Source: Oxytricha trifallax (Eukaryota > Ciliophora > Spirotrichea > Sporadotrichida > Oxytrichidae). From it: a DNA stretch of 64,000 nucleotides. The notes below the pieces were generated by a model. The model did not search any database. It saw only the letters and a list, made by a program, of their open reading frames with translations, and was not told the DNA's origin. A program made the translations under genes and the position numbers. The stretch spans positions 28,612-92,611 of the forward strand of contig ARYC01018558.1 in the NCBI GenBank assembly GCA_000711775.1, in the 5' to 3' direction. Shown here in pieces: positions 1-12,310 of the stretch (its first letter is position 1; the number at the start of each line of letters is the position of its first letter).

Positions 1-738
1 AATAATATATAAAAGATTTAGCTTTAATATTGATCTTGTTTGTTGAATTTATAAGTTATAATATTCTTTTTCAAAATTCATATTTATTTTGTGGATGGTT
101 TCTTTTTGCTAAAATATTACATTGCCAGTTTAATTTGCAGAGTAGTTTTTCACCATGAAAATATTCAGGTTATATAAAAAGAAAAATATGAGACTTAACT
201 TAAATTAATAAATTAGGGATGCTATTAAGGGCGTATTTAAAATTTAAAATATAATGCTATCAAATAAATTAGTAACATTTCAATTAAGAAAATAACCATT
301 TAAATTTTAAAAAATGATTGTACTTAAAAGGATATTGTTTATATAAGCATTTATCATTATAAAATAAATTTATATTATTAAAAAATAGAAAGTGTATTGA
401 AAAATATAGATTTTAATATTTAATTATATAAAAACAAACATTTTTTATATATTGACTTATTGTTAGTACAACCTTTAAATTTGTAGTTTTATACATCTAA
501 TATAAGTAGGAGATCCTATTATTGAGTAAGTAATTGATCTTATAAAATATTTGATCTTAACACATTTACTTAAAGAATGGAGACTTTAAACCTTTATTTA
601 AAATAAATTTACATTTCTCTCTGTCCATCACCCACACACCCATTCACCCATTTGAATGTAGATCTTTTTTTCCTAACAAAATCTTCTCATAGTATATCTA
701 TAATGCATGACAGAAACTTGACATTTTAAAATTACACA
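1..738. other. AT-rich DNA, nothing recognised
   Basis: About 80% A+T with homopolymer and TA runs. No open frame of convincing composition, no repeat arms and no RNA gene was seen. It is probably germline-limited DNA. Confidence 0.5.
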
Positions 739-969
739 TCAAGGAATAGCATCTTTAGTATAATTGCGATGAGCTTCTGGACAAGCTGTCTCGGGAGCCA
801 TTTAATATGTTTAAATTTGATTTCGATTTTTAAAGAAAGCCAATTATAAAGATGCTTCAATATCTGGTATACTAACGAAAGGGGCTCCCAGATCCTTTGC
901 TTGCCTTTAAAGCCTACGAAAACAGGTATTTAGTAGCATCAAATCTTCCCGGGCCTCATTCGTGGTCAT
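739..969 (-). CDS. Protein-like 76-codon ORF, possible macronuclear-destined segment
   Basis: Read with TAA/TAG as glutamine, this minus-strand frame runs from ATG at 969 to TGA at 739-741. It begins MTTNEARED and ends NYTKDAIP. It uses four TAA codons as Gln. Amino-acid use is balanced (Pro, Ala, Glu, Arg all present) and local GC is clearly above the roughly 20% of the flanks, which is the main reason to take it seriously. No domain is recognised. It could be one coding segment of a scrambled or IES-interrupted germline gene, or a chance open frame in a less AT-rich island. Nothing around it defines a promoter or pointer sequences. Confidence 0.4.
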
Positions 970-2960
970 GTTTGATCAAAATCATCTTTTCAATAATGTA
1001 TTAAAGGGCATCAACTTGTAATTAAAAATAGTGTTGTGTTGAGAAGTCTCGAAGGGCAGTTTTAATAATTTGAATATGTTAAAAGTGTGTGATTCGATCA
1101 AAGGAATTCGTAAATTTGAAGTAATTTTCATTTTAAATTGCAAAATATTTTGAACTTTAATACTTAGGAATCTAGCAAATTTTATTGTATCAAATATATT
1201 TGAAGATAAGATATATTTCATATTCACTGATTAATTCTATATAGAATTTAAAAATTTAAATAAAAACATTGCTAAATTATTATTATTAGCATCATTAGTG
1301 TTTTTACTTTTATTAAGTCAGATAAAATGTAAATAAGTACAAGTAATATAACTATAAATTCATTTAAAAATAATTATTTGTCATTATTAATTAAAATGCT
1401 TTATAATAATAATTAATATTTTTTAATTATATTTTATTAAAATTGAGGTAAATTTAATGTGATTTACATCAATTGATACATTAATTAATTATTATTAGTA
1501 ACTGTACTCATGATAAATGATTTTATAATTTTTATTATATTCAATTCACTCAAACTTTGATTTTTAAGAGATTTCATTTAAACTTCGAACGAAATAATTG
1601 AATTAAGAATCCAACATAATGTTATATAAGATTTTATAATATTTATTAAATCACTTGATTCACTATGGTTATATCCACTATGTTAATAAATATTATAATC
1701 TATTTCTTACATCCATTATATGTCAAAGATCTATTCTATTCAATGAAATTGCTACAAAAAGGAAAGAAAAAATGATGACACAACTGACTTTTTTAACTTA
1801 AAAAGTATTAAAGTATTAAGTATAATGAATAAAATGTTACATATTAAATTTAACAGCAGTACAATATTAATAAAAGATTATAAATACATTTGATTGCCTA
1901 ATTTATATTTTAAATAGTTTGAAACTGTAATTTTTCATTAAATCTGATAAAAAAGCGCATATTTTAATCTCAAAGCATTCGCATTGACCGCCTTATAGGT
2001 CATTTCAATATTTAAAAACAAAAAGGAGTTTTGTTTTTTGTAAACTTGAGTGTTTTTAGTGTTTTAACTCAGTCTATGAAATTTATTATGGAATTAGCAT
2101 ATTTCAAACATAGTTCAGAGTAATCTTTTTTAATGCTTTTCAATTTATTTTCCCACACAAATGTGAGTCAAGATTCCAAAATTCTAAATAAATTTTGGCT
2201 TACTTTTAAAATAAATTTCTGAATCTTGATTTCACAAAGAATCATAAATAAAAATCCTCGTGTAAAACTATTTGACAATAAATAGATTATCTGTCTCAAA
2301 ACAAAGACTATTATAATTATTATTAATTTTCATTATATATATAATTACATCATTCTAAATCAAATTAGTAAGTGCTGTTATTCAGTAGTTAAACTCAGAT
2401 CAACTATTTAATAATGGTGAAAAGCTACCTACTAAGTCAAAAGATTTATCTCAGTTATTTAGTATTAAAAAATTATATGATATAATTCATAATGAGTGTA
2501 TATAGATATATAGCTTTAAAAAGTTATTGTTAAAATAATTTGATTTATTATTCAAATTATTGACTTTAGCGTATTCATATAATTAATAATTTTAATATAG
2601 ATTGTAAAAAAATTATTATTTTAGACTGAATTTTACAAATTAGTATTTTTAATTTTATATTATGTACTTCAATTGATAATATCTATAATATAAAAGGAAA
2701 CATTTTTATTTATTTGAAAATATTAATAAATAGATAACCTAGCATATTATTGATTATTAATTACGATGACTTTAAACTAGTTATATACTTATTTACCATG
2801 ATATATCTGTATAAAATAATGTTAAAATTAGTGAAAAAGAAAATCAAATGCAAAACCAGTTTAATCATTTAATTTCTTAATTATAAAGAAAATTTATATG
2901 AGCAATCTTATTTTATATACTTAATTTACTTTTATTCACATTCATTTTAATTACTTTGTA
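970..2960. other. AT-rich DNA, nothing recognised
   Basis: Low-complexity A+T-rich DNA without recognisable genes or repeat arms. Open frames here have the Lys/Asn/Ile/Phe/Gln composition expected by chance. Confidence 0.5.
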
Positions 2961-2969
2961 TAGATTCAG

Positions 2970-4830
2970 TTGCTGATTATTATTATTATTGCTATTTGTC
3001 TTCCATTTGTTCTCTCAACAATTTTTTCATTCGGCATGTCTCCTCAGTCTTACAATCTCAATTGCTTCTTTGTCATCAGAATCTTTCTGAGCTCTTCCTC
3101 TGCCTCCTGCGATTCATCAATAGCTAGTCTCTCGACTGTATTGCTACGCTCTGATCTATCTTTTTGTGGCCTACCTCAAAGGCATCTGCCACCTTCGTGC
3201 TATCCTCAGAAGCCATCTCTGCTGCTTCTGCACCCTCCACATCCAGCCCTGCATTTCCTCTGAAATTACCATAATCATCGTCTCTCTTTCGAGCCTTTCT
3301 AGCTCTCCCTCCTCAATAATTCTCCATTCACGAGTCTCGCCTACCTTCCTTGACTTACTCATCACCTGGAGGCTAGTCTTCAAATTGGGCTTCTCGGCAT
3401 TTTTGTCAAACCGGTATTGCAGGGGAAGTCACGGGAAGATCTTCGACAGGGGTGGTCAGGGCACCACTCGATTCTCCGTGTTTTTTTTTCTCTACGGAGA
3501 TGGTGTCTCCGACTTAGACATCTATGCTGGGGCCAAAATAATTAGAAATCTTGGGGAAGAAAAGTTTCCTGCACTCGAGGAAGTTTCCTGCACTTTTTTT
3601 TATTTTATGTAAAAATTAATATAAATCATAAAATTAAAATTTTTATGACTCACTAATATTAATAGGAATTTTATACATAATATAAGTAGTTCAAAAATAT
3701 AGTCTAACTTTTTATAGGTATTGAAAGAACATAAAATTGAAATTTTGATAACAATTGGATACAATACTTGGAATTACTTTAAGAATGATAGGACAATATA
3801 ATGGCTAAGATATAAAAACCAAAAAATATCAGATAAAATATGCAAAAATTGGAATCTAAAAAGAAATATTGACTTATTGATTAATAAATTAAGTATAATT
3901 AATTCAATAAAATTAGTTCGGAAGTTGCATTGTAGTTGAAATAAAAATATTTTTTATAGAAAAAATATATTTTTAAAAAAAGTGCAGGAAACTTTCCTAA
4001 AATTTTATTTTTATCATAAACCGGTGCAGGAAACTTTCCCCCCCCCCGAAATCTTTATTTTGCTGACCACCCTATGGTATGGAGCGAGCGCTTTGAGGCA
4101 TATTTCCTAAGTAATCGTAAGGATGATGCTGATCAAATTAATTTTAAACTTACAAATCTCTCTCGCCTGTTGAGCTTTTCCTCTATCTTGCTGTGTGGGG
4201 CGCAAATGCGGATTCTTTAACTGTCTAAAGTGGTTCAATAAAGATGGAGTGCTCTTACTAATGGGGGAGCAGAGGAATCTTAAAGTAGAATACTGTGCGC
4301 GCTGCACTCGTTGGCGTCTTAACCAATGGGGTTACCATCCACTCTGGTATTTCAGAGCACTTATACGACTTCTTTCCACCAAAGGGAGCAGACTCAGATG
4401 CCAAGAGAGTAGAAGTTGATCAATGTTAAGCAAGCAGCGAATGTTAGACTTTTTATCACTACTGCTCATTCAGTCCCTGCGTTTATACCAACAGTCTCAG
4501 CGCAAATGGAGTTGCTACATCAAGCTCTTCCAGTACTTAATGCACCAAGGACTACTTGACATAAGCTAAAACTAATCTTCCTGCTGCTAAAAGGGTCACT
4601 AGTATTGTCAGTCTTGCAAGAGATGGCCACCTTATCATTGGGCTCTAAAAAGCCACTGATGCTCTATTTCAGCCAATGTGATGTTGATGCTTGCAAAGGT
4701 GTGATAATCAAAAGTACGTACGTCTATGTCTCTACTCTCCTCTCCCTCTGCTTCCATGCCTGGAGGGCTCCCCTCTGGTAGTACTGGCCCATTGTTATCA
4801 CTACTGGAAGCCATAAGTACTGGTCATGTA
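2970..4830 (-). pseudogene. Decayed GC-rich gene of unknown function, split by an insertion
   Basis: Two blocks (about 3000-3447 and 4080-4830) have roughly 45-50% GC in surroundings near 20% and read as protein on the minus strand in several frames. From the right, a start at about 4812 begins MASSSDNNGPVLPEGSPPG. It then needs a frameshift near 4640 to continue as SGFLEPNDKVAISCKTDN, and another to reach the block at 4300-4090 (RQLKNPHLRPTQQ). After the insertion at 3450-4072, the left block reads TSLQVMSKSRKVGETRE and then, frameshifted, an acidic Ala/Glu-rich stretch (VADAFEVGHKKIDQSVA). I do not recognise the family. Composition suggests a host gene or the accessory gene of an element. 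Multiple shifts and an in-frame TGA make it a relic, unless the breaks are unremoved internal eliminated sequences. Confidence 0.45.
3450..4072. mobile_element. Small element with GGGTGGTCAG inverted ends and repeated subterminal unit
   Basis: The left end reads GGGTGGTCAG and the right end CTGACCACCC. Inside each end lies a repeated unit GGAAAGTTTCCTGCAC (two copies on each side, near 3560-3597 and 3980-4040, in inverted orientation). The core is AT-rich with no gene. The GGG start and repeated subterminal motif resemble the Merlin-like elements elsewhere in this window, but I could not find an 8-bp target duplication (left flank TTCGACAG, right flank TATGGTAT). The left arm carries about 90 extra bases just inside the terminus. 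It splits the decayed gene around it. Confidence 0.55.
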
Positions 4831-4934
4831 CTTCTTATCATCCTGGATTATATTACTGTCCTAGGTAGGTCGCCATATACAGCTGTGAGGCTTAATGTTT
4901 TGATTCAACATCGTCCATTGATATAGCAGGGTTG

Positions 4935-5542
4935 ATTAGTCTCAGTTAGATTAAGAGTATCTATTTTCAATATTAATTGTTAGTGTTTAATTGTAAACTT
5001 ATTCAAATTATAATAAACATCTATCAGTAATTATGCTATTAATTGATTATTAAAGATTCAATTCTACCTTTAATTATCTTTTTGTCACCTTTTTTACATT
5101 TGATTTTGGGGTTTTATTATAAAATATGCTATATTATAGTATTGCTAATAAAATAAACCGTATATTGTAATATATAAACCTAAAACATAAAAGCAATATT
5201 ATTATTCATATTAAAGGATAGATTTTGTTAGTATATTTAGATTTATATAATTATCTTAAGCTTTTTTATTAGTCTTAGGTAAAATTTAAGATTTATTTCA
5301 TAAAATTCGTAATTATTGGCTAGACTTAAGGAAATATTAATAGATGTATTATAATATGTATGTTTAAATTCTTTATTATTCAATTAAATATTATACTATA
5401 TTTATATATATATATATATAGCAATTATTTAAACTAGCTAATGAGTAATCTCAATAAATTTTAGAGAAATTAATAATTTTTTATTTAATTTAATTAAATG
5501 ATCTTTGTTGAATATAGATAATTCGAGTGAGTATGAATAAAA
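4935..5542. other. AT-rich DNA, nothing recognised
   Basis: A+T-rich, with a short TA run near 5405-5420. No supported gene or repeat. Confidence 0.5.
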
Positions 5543-5689
5543 ATGTTTGAAGATGTTGTCATGATGGCAAAACTTTCCGTAGATATCACCTAGCTTTAGC
5601 TTCCTAGACAGTTCACTTTAAATCAATATGCCATAGAAAATAATACAGACTCCCAAAAACAGTTTCCAGAATTATATGCTGAGATATGA
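5543..5689 (+). CDS. Short protein-like ORF (48 aa), possible coding segment
   Basis: ATG at 5543 to TGA at 5687-5689. It begins MFEDVVMMAKLSVDITQ and ends KQFPELYAEI. Two TAG codons are read as Gln. The composition is protein-like and the region is less AT-rich than its flanks. No domain is recognised. It may belong with the protein-like stretch that starts about 240 bases downstream, the gap then being an eliminated sequence, but no pointer repeat was identified. Confidence 0.3.
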
Positions 5690-5930
5690 ATGATGACTTA
5701 ATGCCAAAGAGAATGTAGTTTATTCAATTTCGCTTAGATTTAAGTACACAAACGTATTTTAAGAGCAAACTTCAATTCTTTCTTTTTCTCTGGTTTCCTC
5801 TTCTCACTTTTGAAGACTAATAAAAATCTAAACTATGTTTTTAATTAAAAAAACGCCAGACATATATTATGCGGGTACATCTGATGAAGTAATTCTTATA
5901 ATAACTTAAGAAAAAAGTACAACTCGGTGA

Positions 5931-6212
5931 TAGAACCTCGTAGACTAGCTTCCAATGCGATAAACCAAATTCTAATTTGCATTGTATATTTCAAAATTTG
6001 AAGGAAAATTTTACCGTGATCCATTTGAGTATAACTTCTACTCAAAATGCAGCAACTGCAAGTCTTCCTTGAGGAAAAAACTTAGAACCAAAGAATTAAT
6101 TGTTATAATCATCTAATGATGACTTTTGAAATGCCTCTTTTAGAAATAATATATGGATTTACTGGCACTTAAAAGTAGTCAATATAAGTTTGAACTTGAC
6201 CTCTGTTGTCAA
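5931..6212 (+). pseudogene. Zinc-ribbon-like fragment, possibly the N-terminus of a Merlin/IS1595-type transposase
   Basis: One plus-strand frame reads through EGKFYRDPFEYNFYSKC and CSNCKSSLRKKLRT to TGA at 6117-6119. Directly after it, in a shifted frame, comes TFEMPLLEIIYGFTG. A CxxC pair followed by a basic stretch, then a hydrophobic helix starting with Pro-Leu, is the layout of the zinc-binding N-terminus of IS1595/Merlin transposases, whose relative sits at 21894-22598 here. That match is by eye and weak. No catalytic DDE part was found downstream, so at most this is a truncated relic. A host zinc-finger segment is equally possible. Confidence 0.25.
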
Positions 6213-6979
6213 TGCTATGTCTTCTATAGGATTTTATTATAATATAATTTCCAAATCAGGCTTATGTTCTTGATTGAACTCCAAAAACTGAAGAAAATCA
6301 TATATATTTTGAATAGAACATTTTGTTTCCTATTCTTCCAATATAGTAACAAATTTGGAAATATTCTATAAAATATTATTATTATTATTATTTAATATCC
6401 TATAATAGTTATTTTTTAAATTTAGTTTAAAATTCGATAAAATAAAAAAGCGTTTATGTCATACAATTCTTGTTAGTGTTAAAAAAAAGTAATCGATAAA
6501 AATTTTATGGTCAATTTGATAATTCCTTGTACCTAGCAAATCCTCTTGCTCACTCCGTATTACTCCTTAGATGGTCAGATTCGAAAGTAAGCAGTTTTTG
6601 AGTTCGCTTGTAAAATCTGATATCTTGGTTAACTAGCTGAACCTTCTTAACCATACTTGGATCTATAAGCTTGTCAAAATAAGATAATTTAAATTTTCAT
6701 AATATATACATTTACAAAAGAGGAGGAGTGACTTATGATGTCTGAAAATGATATTTTTCATATTCTTCAACCTTTCTTTCCCTATGTCTGTTAATATTGT
6801 TATTTAATTTTCTACATATTTTTACTTACATTATCTTTTAATATATTTAATTTACAGAAAAATCTTTTTTTGGTGAAATTGCAAACATCATTTGAATAGT
6901 TAATTAATCATGATGTTTTTTTAAATAATATAAAGTGAATTAGAAAATGAATTTAGAATATTAGTAATAGTAAATCTAA

Positions 6980-7180
6980 TAAAAATGTTTCATCTTCATC
7001 TTCTTCCTCATCTTCATTGTCATCATCGAAAATCTTAAATTGCTTGCCCTTCTCTCTGTGACTTTTTGAACTTCCTCTTCGTTGACGCTCTCAATGCAAC
7101 CCCTGTAAAATTAAAATTTTAGACATGTTTTTTGTAACTTACATTATTGTTGAATGACACTGCACCTTCTGATCAGACAT
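6980..7180 (-). CDS. Candidate host exon pair with a 40-nt intron and acidic tail
   Basis: On the minus strand an ATG at 7180 opens MSDQKVQCHSTI. At 7142 the sequence enters a textbook intron: it starts GTAAGTTAC, ends TTTTACAG and is 40 nt long (7142-7103). Joining the exons keeps the frame open and gives GCIESVNEEEVQKVTERRAS. After that a +1 shift is needed to enter a strikingly acidic run (DDDNEDEEEDEDE, about 7035-6985). Basic stretch then acidic tail suggests a small nuclear or regulatory protein. A loose likeness to PP1-inhibitor-3 proteins was noticed but is not claimed. The shift could be decay, a sequencing error or a segment boundary. Confidence 0.3.
7103..7142 (-). other. Probable 40-nt spliceosomal intron
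   Basis: On the minus strand the segment begins GTAAGT and ends with a pyrimidine-rich TTTTACAG. It interrupts a reading frame that stays open when the segment is removed. It is short and AT-rich, as expected for ciliate introns. Confidence 0.35.
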
Positions 7181-7489
7181 TTTTTCAATTATTAATCTCT
7201 TTATTTAATTATTTAAAACAATTCAATTTATTTAAAAAAAAATATCGTAAATATAAAACTTTCTTTTTTAGTTCAATTTATCTCAAATTTTTGTAGAAAT
7301 AACTTCATCATATAATATCAATGTTAATTGATTATCGTATATTGAAACTTATGATGTTATAATTATTATAAAAAGAGAAAGGTTTTTTATTAGACTAATC
7401 AAAATTTGTAGATATTTTATATTTAATTCTAGATAATTAAAATTTTTTATATAAATGTGGTTACTTTATTTCTAAACTAATTTATAATT

Positions 7490-7883
7490 TTGTAGGAATA
7501 CATTTGAATTTGGAAAATAAATAATTAAATAATCGAAATTCGTGGAAGTTAACTTTGTCCTAGCCTAGACAATATGGTACTTGTTCGATAGAGAATTCAG
7601 AATTATCTGGACTTTATTATTGGCGGTACCCTTTATCGTATCCCTGAATAATGATAAATTGGCTTTAATTTTTATCATTAAAATCAACTAAACAAATCAT
7701 AAAAAATTAAAGTCAATTTATCTTTATTCAGGGATACGATAGAGGGTACTGCCAATAATAAAGTCCAGATAATTCTGAATTCTTTATCGAACAAGTACCA
7801 TATTGTAAGGGTTTTAGAAAGTTAGCTACCACGAATTTCGATTATTTAATTATTTATTTTCCAACTCAAATGTATTCCTACAA
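7490..7883. mobile_element. Foldback (palindromic) MITE, TTGTAGGAATACA ends
   Basis: The ends are TTGTAGGAATACATTTGA and its inverse, and the two halves are long inverted copies (shared inner blocks GGCGGTAC and AGGGATACGATA). No gene is present. The same family occurs at 25911, 37621 and, as a half, at 59687. The divergent copy at 38995 is related. Right flank starts TA; the left flank has changed. Confidence 0.8.
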
Positions 7884-9999
7884 TAATGATTTCGTCGAAT
7901 TGATTGTACCTGCACTTCCAATTCATTATTATTACATTTGAATAATATAAATTCATATTACAATAGTGATAATTATATTTTGGAGATATTATATAGAATA
8001 AGTATAGAGATTCATGGAGCAAACCATTAAAATTTTAAAGATTTTATATTTTTATTGTAATATTTACGTTTTACTTGATTCCAACAACTATTTATTTATT
8101 GTAAATAATAATTGTTTGAGAAAATTAAGAGCATATTAAATGAATTTAAAATTAAATTATCTCTCAAATATTGATAAAAAAAAGCATCTATTATATTACA
8201 ATTTATAAAACAATACAAACTAAAGGAAAATGTATATCCTAAATTATCAATTAAATCTCACCTTACATCCCATGTAATTATTTAGTGTATATCATTTATA
8301 CTTGACTTGCCTATTTAATTTGAAAATAAATCATTCAATAATTCCTTTGATGACATAACAGATAACTTTTACTAGTCTATCCCTAGAGTTTCAAATTAAT
8401 AATTCTGTAAGTTTAATAATAGGATATATATATAAAAATAGTCTCATATACACTCCGATATCATGTCACACTAAGACTTTATTTAAGTTTAGTGTAAGTA
8501 TTAATCTTTACCTTTTAAACAACCTAATTAACCAAAATTAATCCACGAACCACAAGTCTTTAAATTCCTCATCAATTCTTTAAAGCAATCTTTGAATGAT
8601 TTATTTAAATTTGACGCCTTAGAAATTAAAGTTACACAATATATTTTGATCTGATAGATCTATGTTAAATAAGTAACTTATAGTCAAGTGAATTTATTTG
8701 TTGAAATTAAACTAAAAAGGAAGATTTAAGTTAGGTCTTGAAGAATTCAATCCCTCTAATGAAAAACAGCGATTTGGATTCGATTTCGAATAAATTAATT
8801 ATTTAGAGTTGATTAAATCAAAATTATTTTCTTATTAAGCAAATTAAACATAACATAATATTTATATATTTACTGTTTTATTGTTAAGAAAAACTTATAA
8901 GTAAAGTAGAAAAATTAGGAAAGTTATATATGTTTAAATAAAAAATCAGTGACAGCAACAATAAGATTTATACATCTTAAGTACCTCCTCTGTAGATTTT
9001 AACATATAATTAAAATAAAATTATATATAAAACCTATAATTTACCCCTCCCAACTATTTTAGAAATATTAATTATGAACTTAAATTTAATTCATACTTAA
9101 ATAAAAGTAAAAAGGGCAATCTGAATAATAAATCATCACCCTCCATTAACAAAGTAGATAAAAACATTAATTTAACTTGTCTTTTATTTGAATATTAAGC
9201 ATTAAAAGTTATATTATTGCATATTATAAACTTTTTTTTTCTAAATAAAATATAAAAATAATATATTAATGCTTAATTTTATCGCATTTTTTGTTAAAAT
9301 GAGATTAATTTTGGCTTCTAAGATAAATAAAATTGATATTAATCAAATTAATTTCAAGTGATATTTGTTTGTTTTAAATTATAAAACAGGAACTAGCTAT
9401 ACTCATTTATTATAATAATATTGGAAATATGAAATGGTGACAAGCATTGATTTTGATATAAGAATGGAAACATTTTAAAAGACAATAATTTAATAATTAT
9501 TATTCATATTATTTATAAAATATGAAAATAATTTCATCAGTCATTAAATTATTAATCTCATAAAAATAACAGTCATAATTTGTGTAAATATGAGAAATAT
9601 CCTTGCATTTAATAAAATTAAATACCTATTTTCTAATTATTCTTATCTTTTTATTACTATTCGGAATATTTATTATTTAATCTTTAACAAGTTACATTTA
9701 TTTTCTTGCATTGCTTACCTAATCATGAAATTATGGAAGCATCAAAGCCAATAAGCTATGCAAATAATCATAAGTTAAATTGATAATAGGATTATAAATT
9801 AATCGAGAATAAGATTTGAATCGCTTATACTTTGGTATTAATTTAAAAAATAAATATAAATAAATATATATAACTTTCTAGTTAACCAATCAATAATTCT
9901 AAATGAAACATCATTTGTTGCAAAAAAAGATAGAGCAAGACAAATTACAACATTTACATTAATTTTAAAATGGAATTATAATTAATCATTGTATTTATT
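7884..9999. other. AT-rich DNA, nothing recognised
   Basis: A+T-rich non-coding DNA. No repeat arms, genes or RNA genes were identified. Confidence 0.5.
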
Positions 10000-10190
10000 C
10001 AATAACATAACTGGCAACAGTAAGCCAAGAAGAAACAAAGAGGCCTCAGTGAAGAATAGAAAGAATTGGAAGAGAAACTTAATCTGTGCTATGGAAAAAT
10101 ACAAAAAAGTGATGGGGAAATTGGCTTAACAATCCAGAATCTGCTGCTATGTTCAAGTATTTCTCAGAATGTTAGTAATTTTAATTATTA
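10000..10190 (+). CDS. Lys/Glu-rich protein-like segment, no start seen
   Basis: A plus-strand frame open from upstream reads AKKKQRGLSEEQKELEEKL and then GKIQKSDGEIGLTIQNLLL. It is charged and helix-like, and local GC is raised. There is no ATG and no recognised domain, and an overlapping frame is also open. At best it is an internal coding segment of a germline gene. Confidence 0.25.
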
Positions 10191-12240
10191 AAGATAAAAA
10201 TATTAAAATACAAGGGATATATATATATAAATAGGTATGATTGGTATATAAATAGATGAAAAGGGCTAAGTTGTAGTTAAAGGGGCGAAGATGTGCTAAT
10301 ATCAATGAGGAAGAAATTGAAATCGCTACATGAACTATAAACTTGCATAAATGATACTTAATAGCTAATTAAATATTAGATTATTTATTATCTTAAATAT
10401 ATTCTTAAGTCTGAATTAAATTGTAAAACTATAGAAATACCGCTACCTAAATGTAATATTAGATGATAGGTAACTAGCAACTAGAATTTGATATCAGTTG
10501 TGAAACTTTAATCAAGATCTATTGCCTACAAGGATAGTTATTTTTGTTCTTAATTCGTATTCTTTCTTTATTGTAGTAACATTTAGAACTTTTCCTCTTC
10601 TGAATATCTTTCACCTTTGATCTAATTGAAAGGTGATGTTCTCCATTTGTGCTTCTATGAACGTGCTTTAAAGAGTTAAACTAGACTATTATGCCAGCTG
10701 GACAATTAGTTTCAGAGAAACTTCCTGTAATTAAAACAATATTTGTATATATGTATATATAACCTAATACGTATGTTCGCATGAGTTTGATAAGTGTATA
10801 ATAAGTTTTAAATGCATCAATAAATAACTAAATTAAAAGGATAGATTTAACTTAATTTGAAGGAGTCGATCTCTAAAATGCAAGTACAGTGAAGATGCAA
10901 AATAATTGATGAGTTTATTTCGAGGCCATACTTACCCGTATAATAGAGTTTGAGATGCTCATCAAGAATATGTATGGAATGTACCCAATTGGTATATTGA
11001 GTGAAAAGTTTAACCGTTCACACTGATTGTGGGAGGATGCTTTTTTGCCTCCACATTTGAATTAAGTTTCAATTTTAAAAATTAATATTACTTCTTTGAT
11101 AATTAAACTAATAATGGAATGTAAAATGTGATAAACTTGCAATGGATATCGCACTTTTTTCGTTAGCCTTGCAACTCACAATCACTCTACTAACTTAACT
11201 GCGCTTTTTGTGAACTTTGTAGAGCAACTCACGCTTTATCGATGTATGCTTTTTAATTGACATAAGTACCTTTTAACAACAATTTTCGTCTTAAAAATTG
11301 CGATCCTTTTGCAATGTGATGTTTATTGAATCGATATAGAAATAATGCTTATCTTATCAAGCAATATTAATTTATGTACATTTAAATCAATTATGACTAG
11401 CTTCACTTTCACTCTTTGCAGAGTGCTTATATATACTATTACACTTATTGCATGTGAAACAGCCTCCCTAACATTATACTATTTACTTAGAACTTCTGCT
11501 AGCTTTGCACTATTGTAGGGTGCGACTAGAATGCTATATTTTGCATCTGAAATTGATTATAAGGGGAGGTAATTTAATGAACTTGAAATTGATATATGAT
11601 CTTGCAAAATCCCCACACTTTGCTTTCTAGCTACTCTATTATCTCACTAATTGAGAATTCTTTATTTATTAGATAATCTTCAAATAAAACATTGAAGATT
11701 AAACCACTCTCTGTCTCTCATTGAGCTACAAAGTTAGTGCCTAGCATTTAATAGAATTCAAACAAAGAGGATAAAATATTACCCAAGAAATGGAATATAA
11801 TCTCCAAGAATATTAATATTGGTGGACTGTTGGCAGAACCTTTGCAAGCTACAAAAAACAAGTTACTTCCAAGCATAATTCCCTCCAAGCTTATCGCTTG
11901 ATTTTGTAGATATAAATATATATATATATATATATGTAGTTATTAAGTTTTTTTAAGTTCCTAAGTTTTATAACGATTCCCTTCTATTTATAACTGAAAT
12001 TTAACTCTGAATTCTATAATTTCAATTGAGATGTTCGCACCTTGATTTGCAAGTCAGTTTATAAATAAGCTTGTTTCATACCTAGCCTAGTACTAAAGTT
12101 AATAATTTGAAATCAATTGCTCGCTATGATGATATAGTTATATTAATCCCTCACTTCAATAATGGTAAAGCAGCATTCACTTGTTTAAAAATCAGTTAAA
12201 CTTTTTATTGTTTAATTTTTTAATAATTATAATAATATTC
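10191..12240. other. Moderately AT-rich DNA, no recognised gene
   Basis: Slightly less AT-rich than its surroundings. On the minus strand the frame 11876-11409 is open for 156 codons apart from one TGA at 11718-11720. It has no recognisable domain, and such lengths occur by chance when TGA is the only stop. A TA dinucleotide run lies near 11912-11935. Confidence 0.35.
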
Positions 12241-12310
12241 TAGCTTCATCGCCAACTTTACAAATGTTGGCGATGCATCGACGTCTTTTAAGATTTTGAC
12301 AATGAAGCTA
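12241..12310. repeat. 70-bp imperfect palindrome
   Basis: The outer arms are TAGCTTCAT and ATGAAGCTA. Just inside the left arm is a smaller hairpin, CGCCAAC to GTTGGCG. It could be a tiny foldback insertion or a structured site. No flanking duplication is evident. Confidence 0.45.

Noticed and set aside
3166..3612. 148-codon plus-strand ORF
   Set aside because: Ser/Leu/Phe-rich mirror of the protein-like minus-strand frames; it also runs into the inserted element.
4726..4926. Plus-strand ORF over the 4.8-kb block
   Set aside because: Antisense shadow of the minus-strand start MASSSDNNG; Ser/Leu-rich composition typical of a shadow.
10620..11876. A long minus-strand gene with repeated in-frame TGAs, implying TGA is sense
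   Set aside because: With TGA the only stop, open runs of 50-110 codons are expected by chance here, and no homology supports the frame. Homology-supported genes end at TGA.
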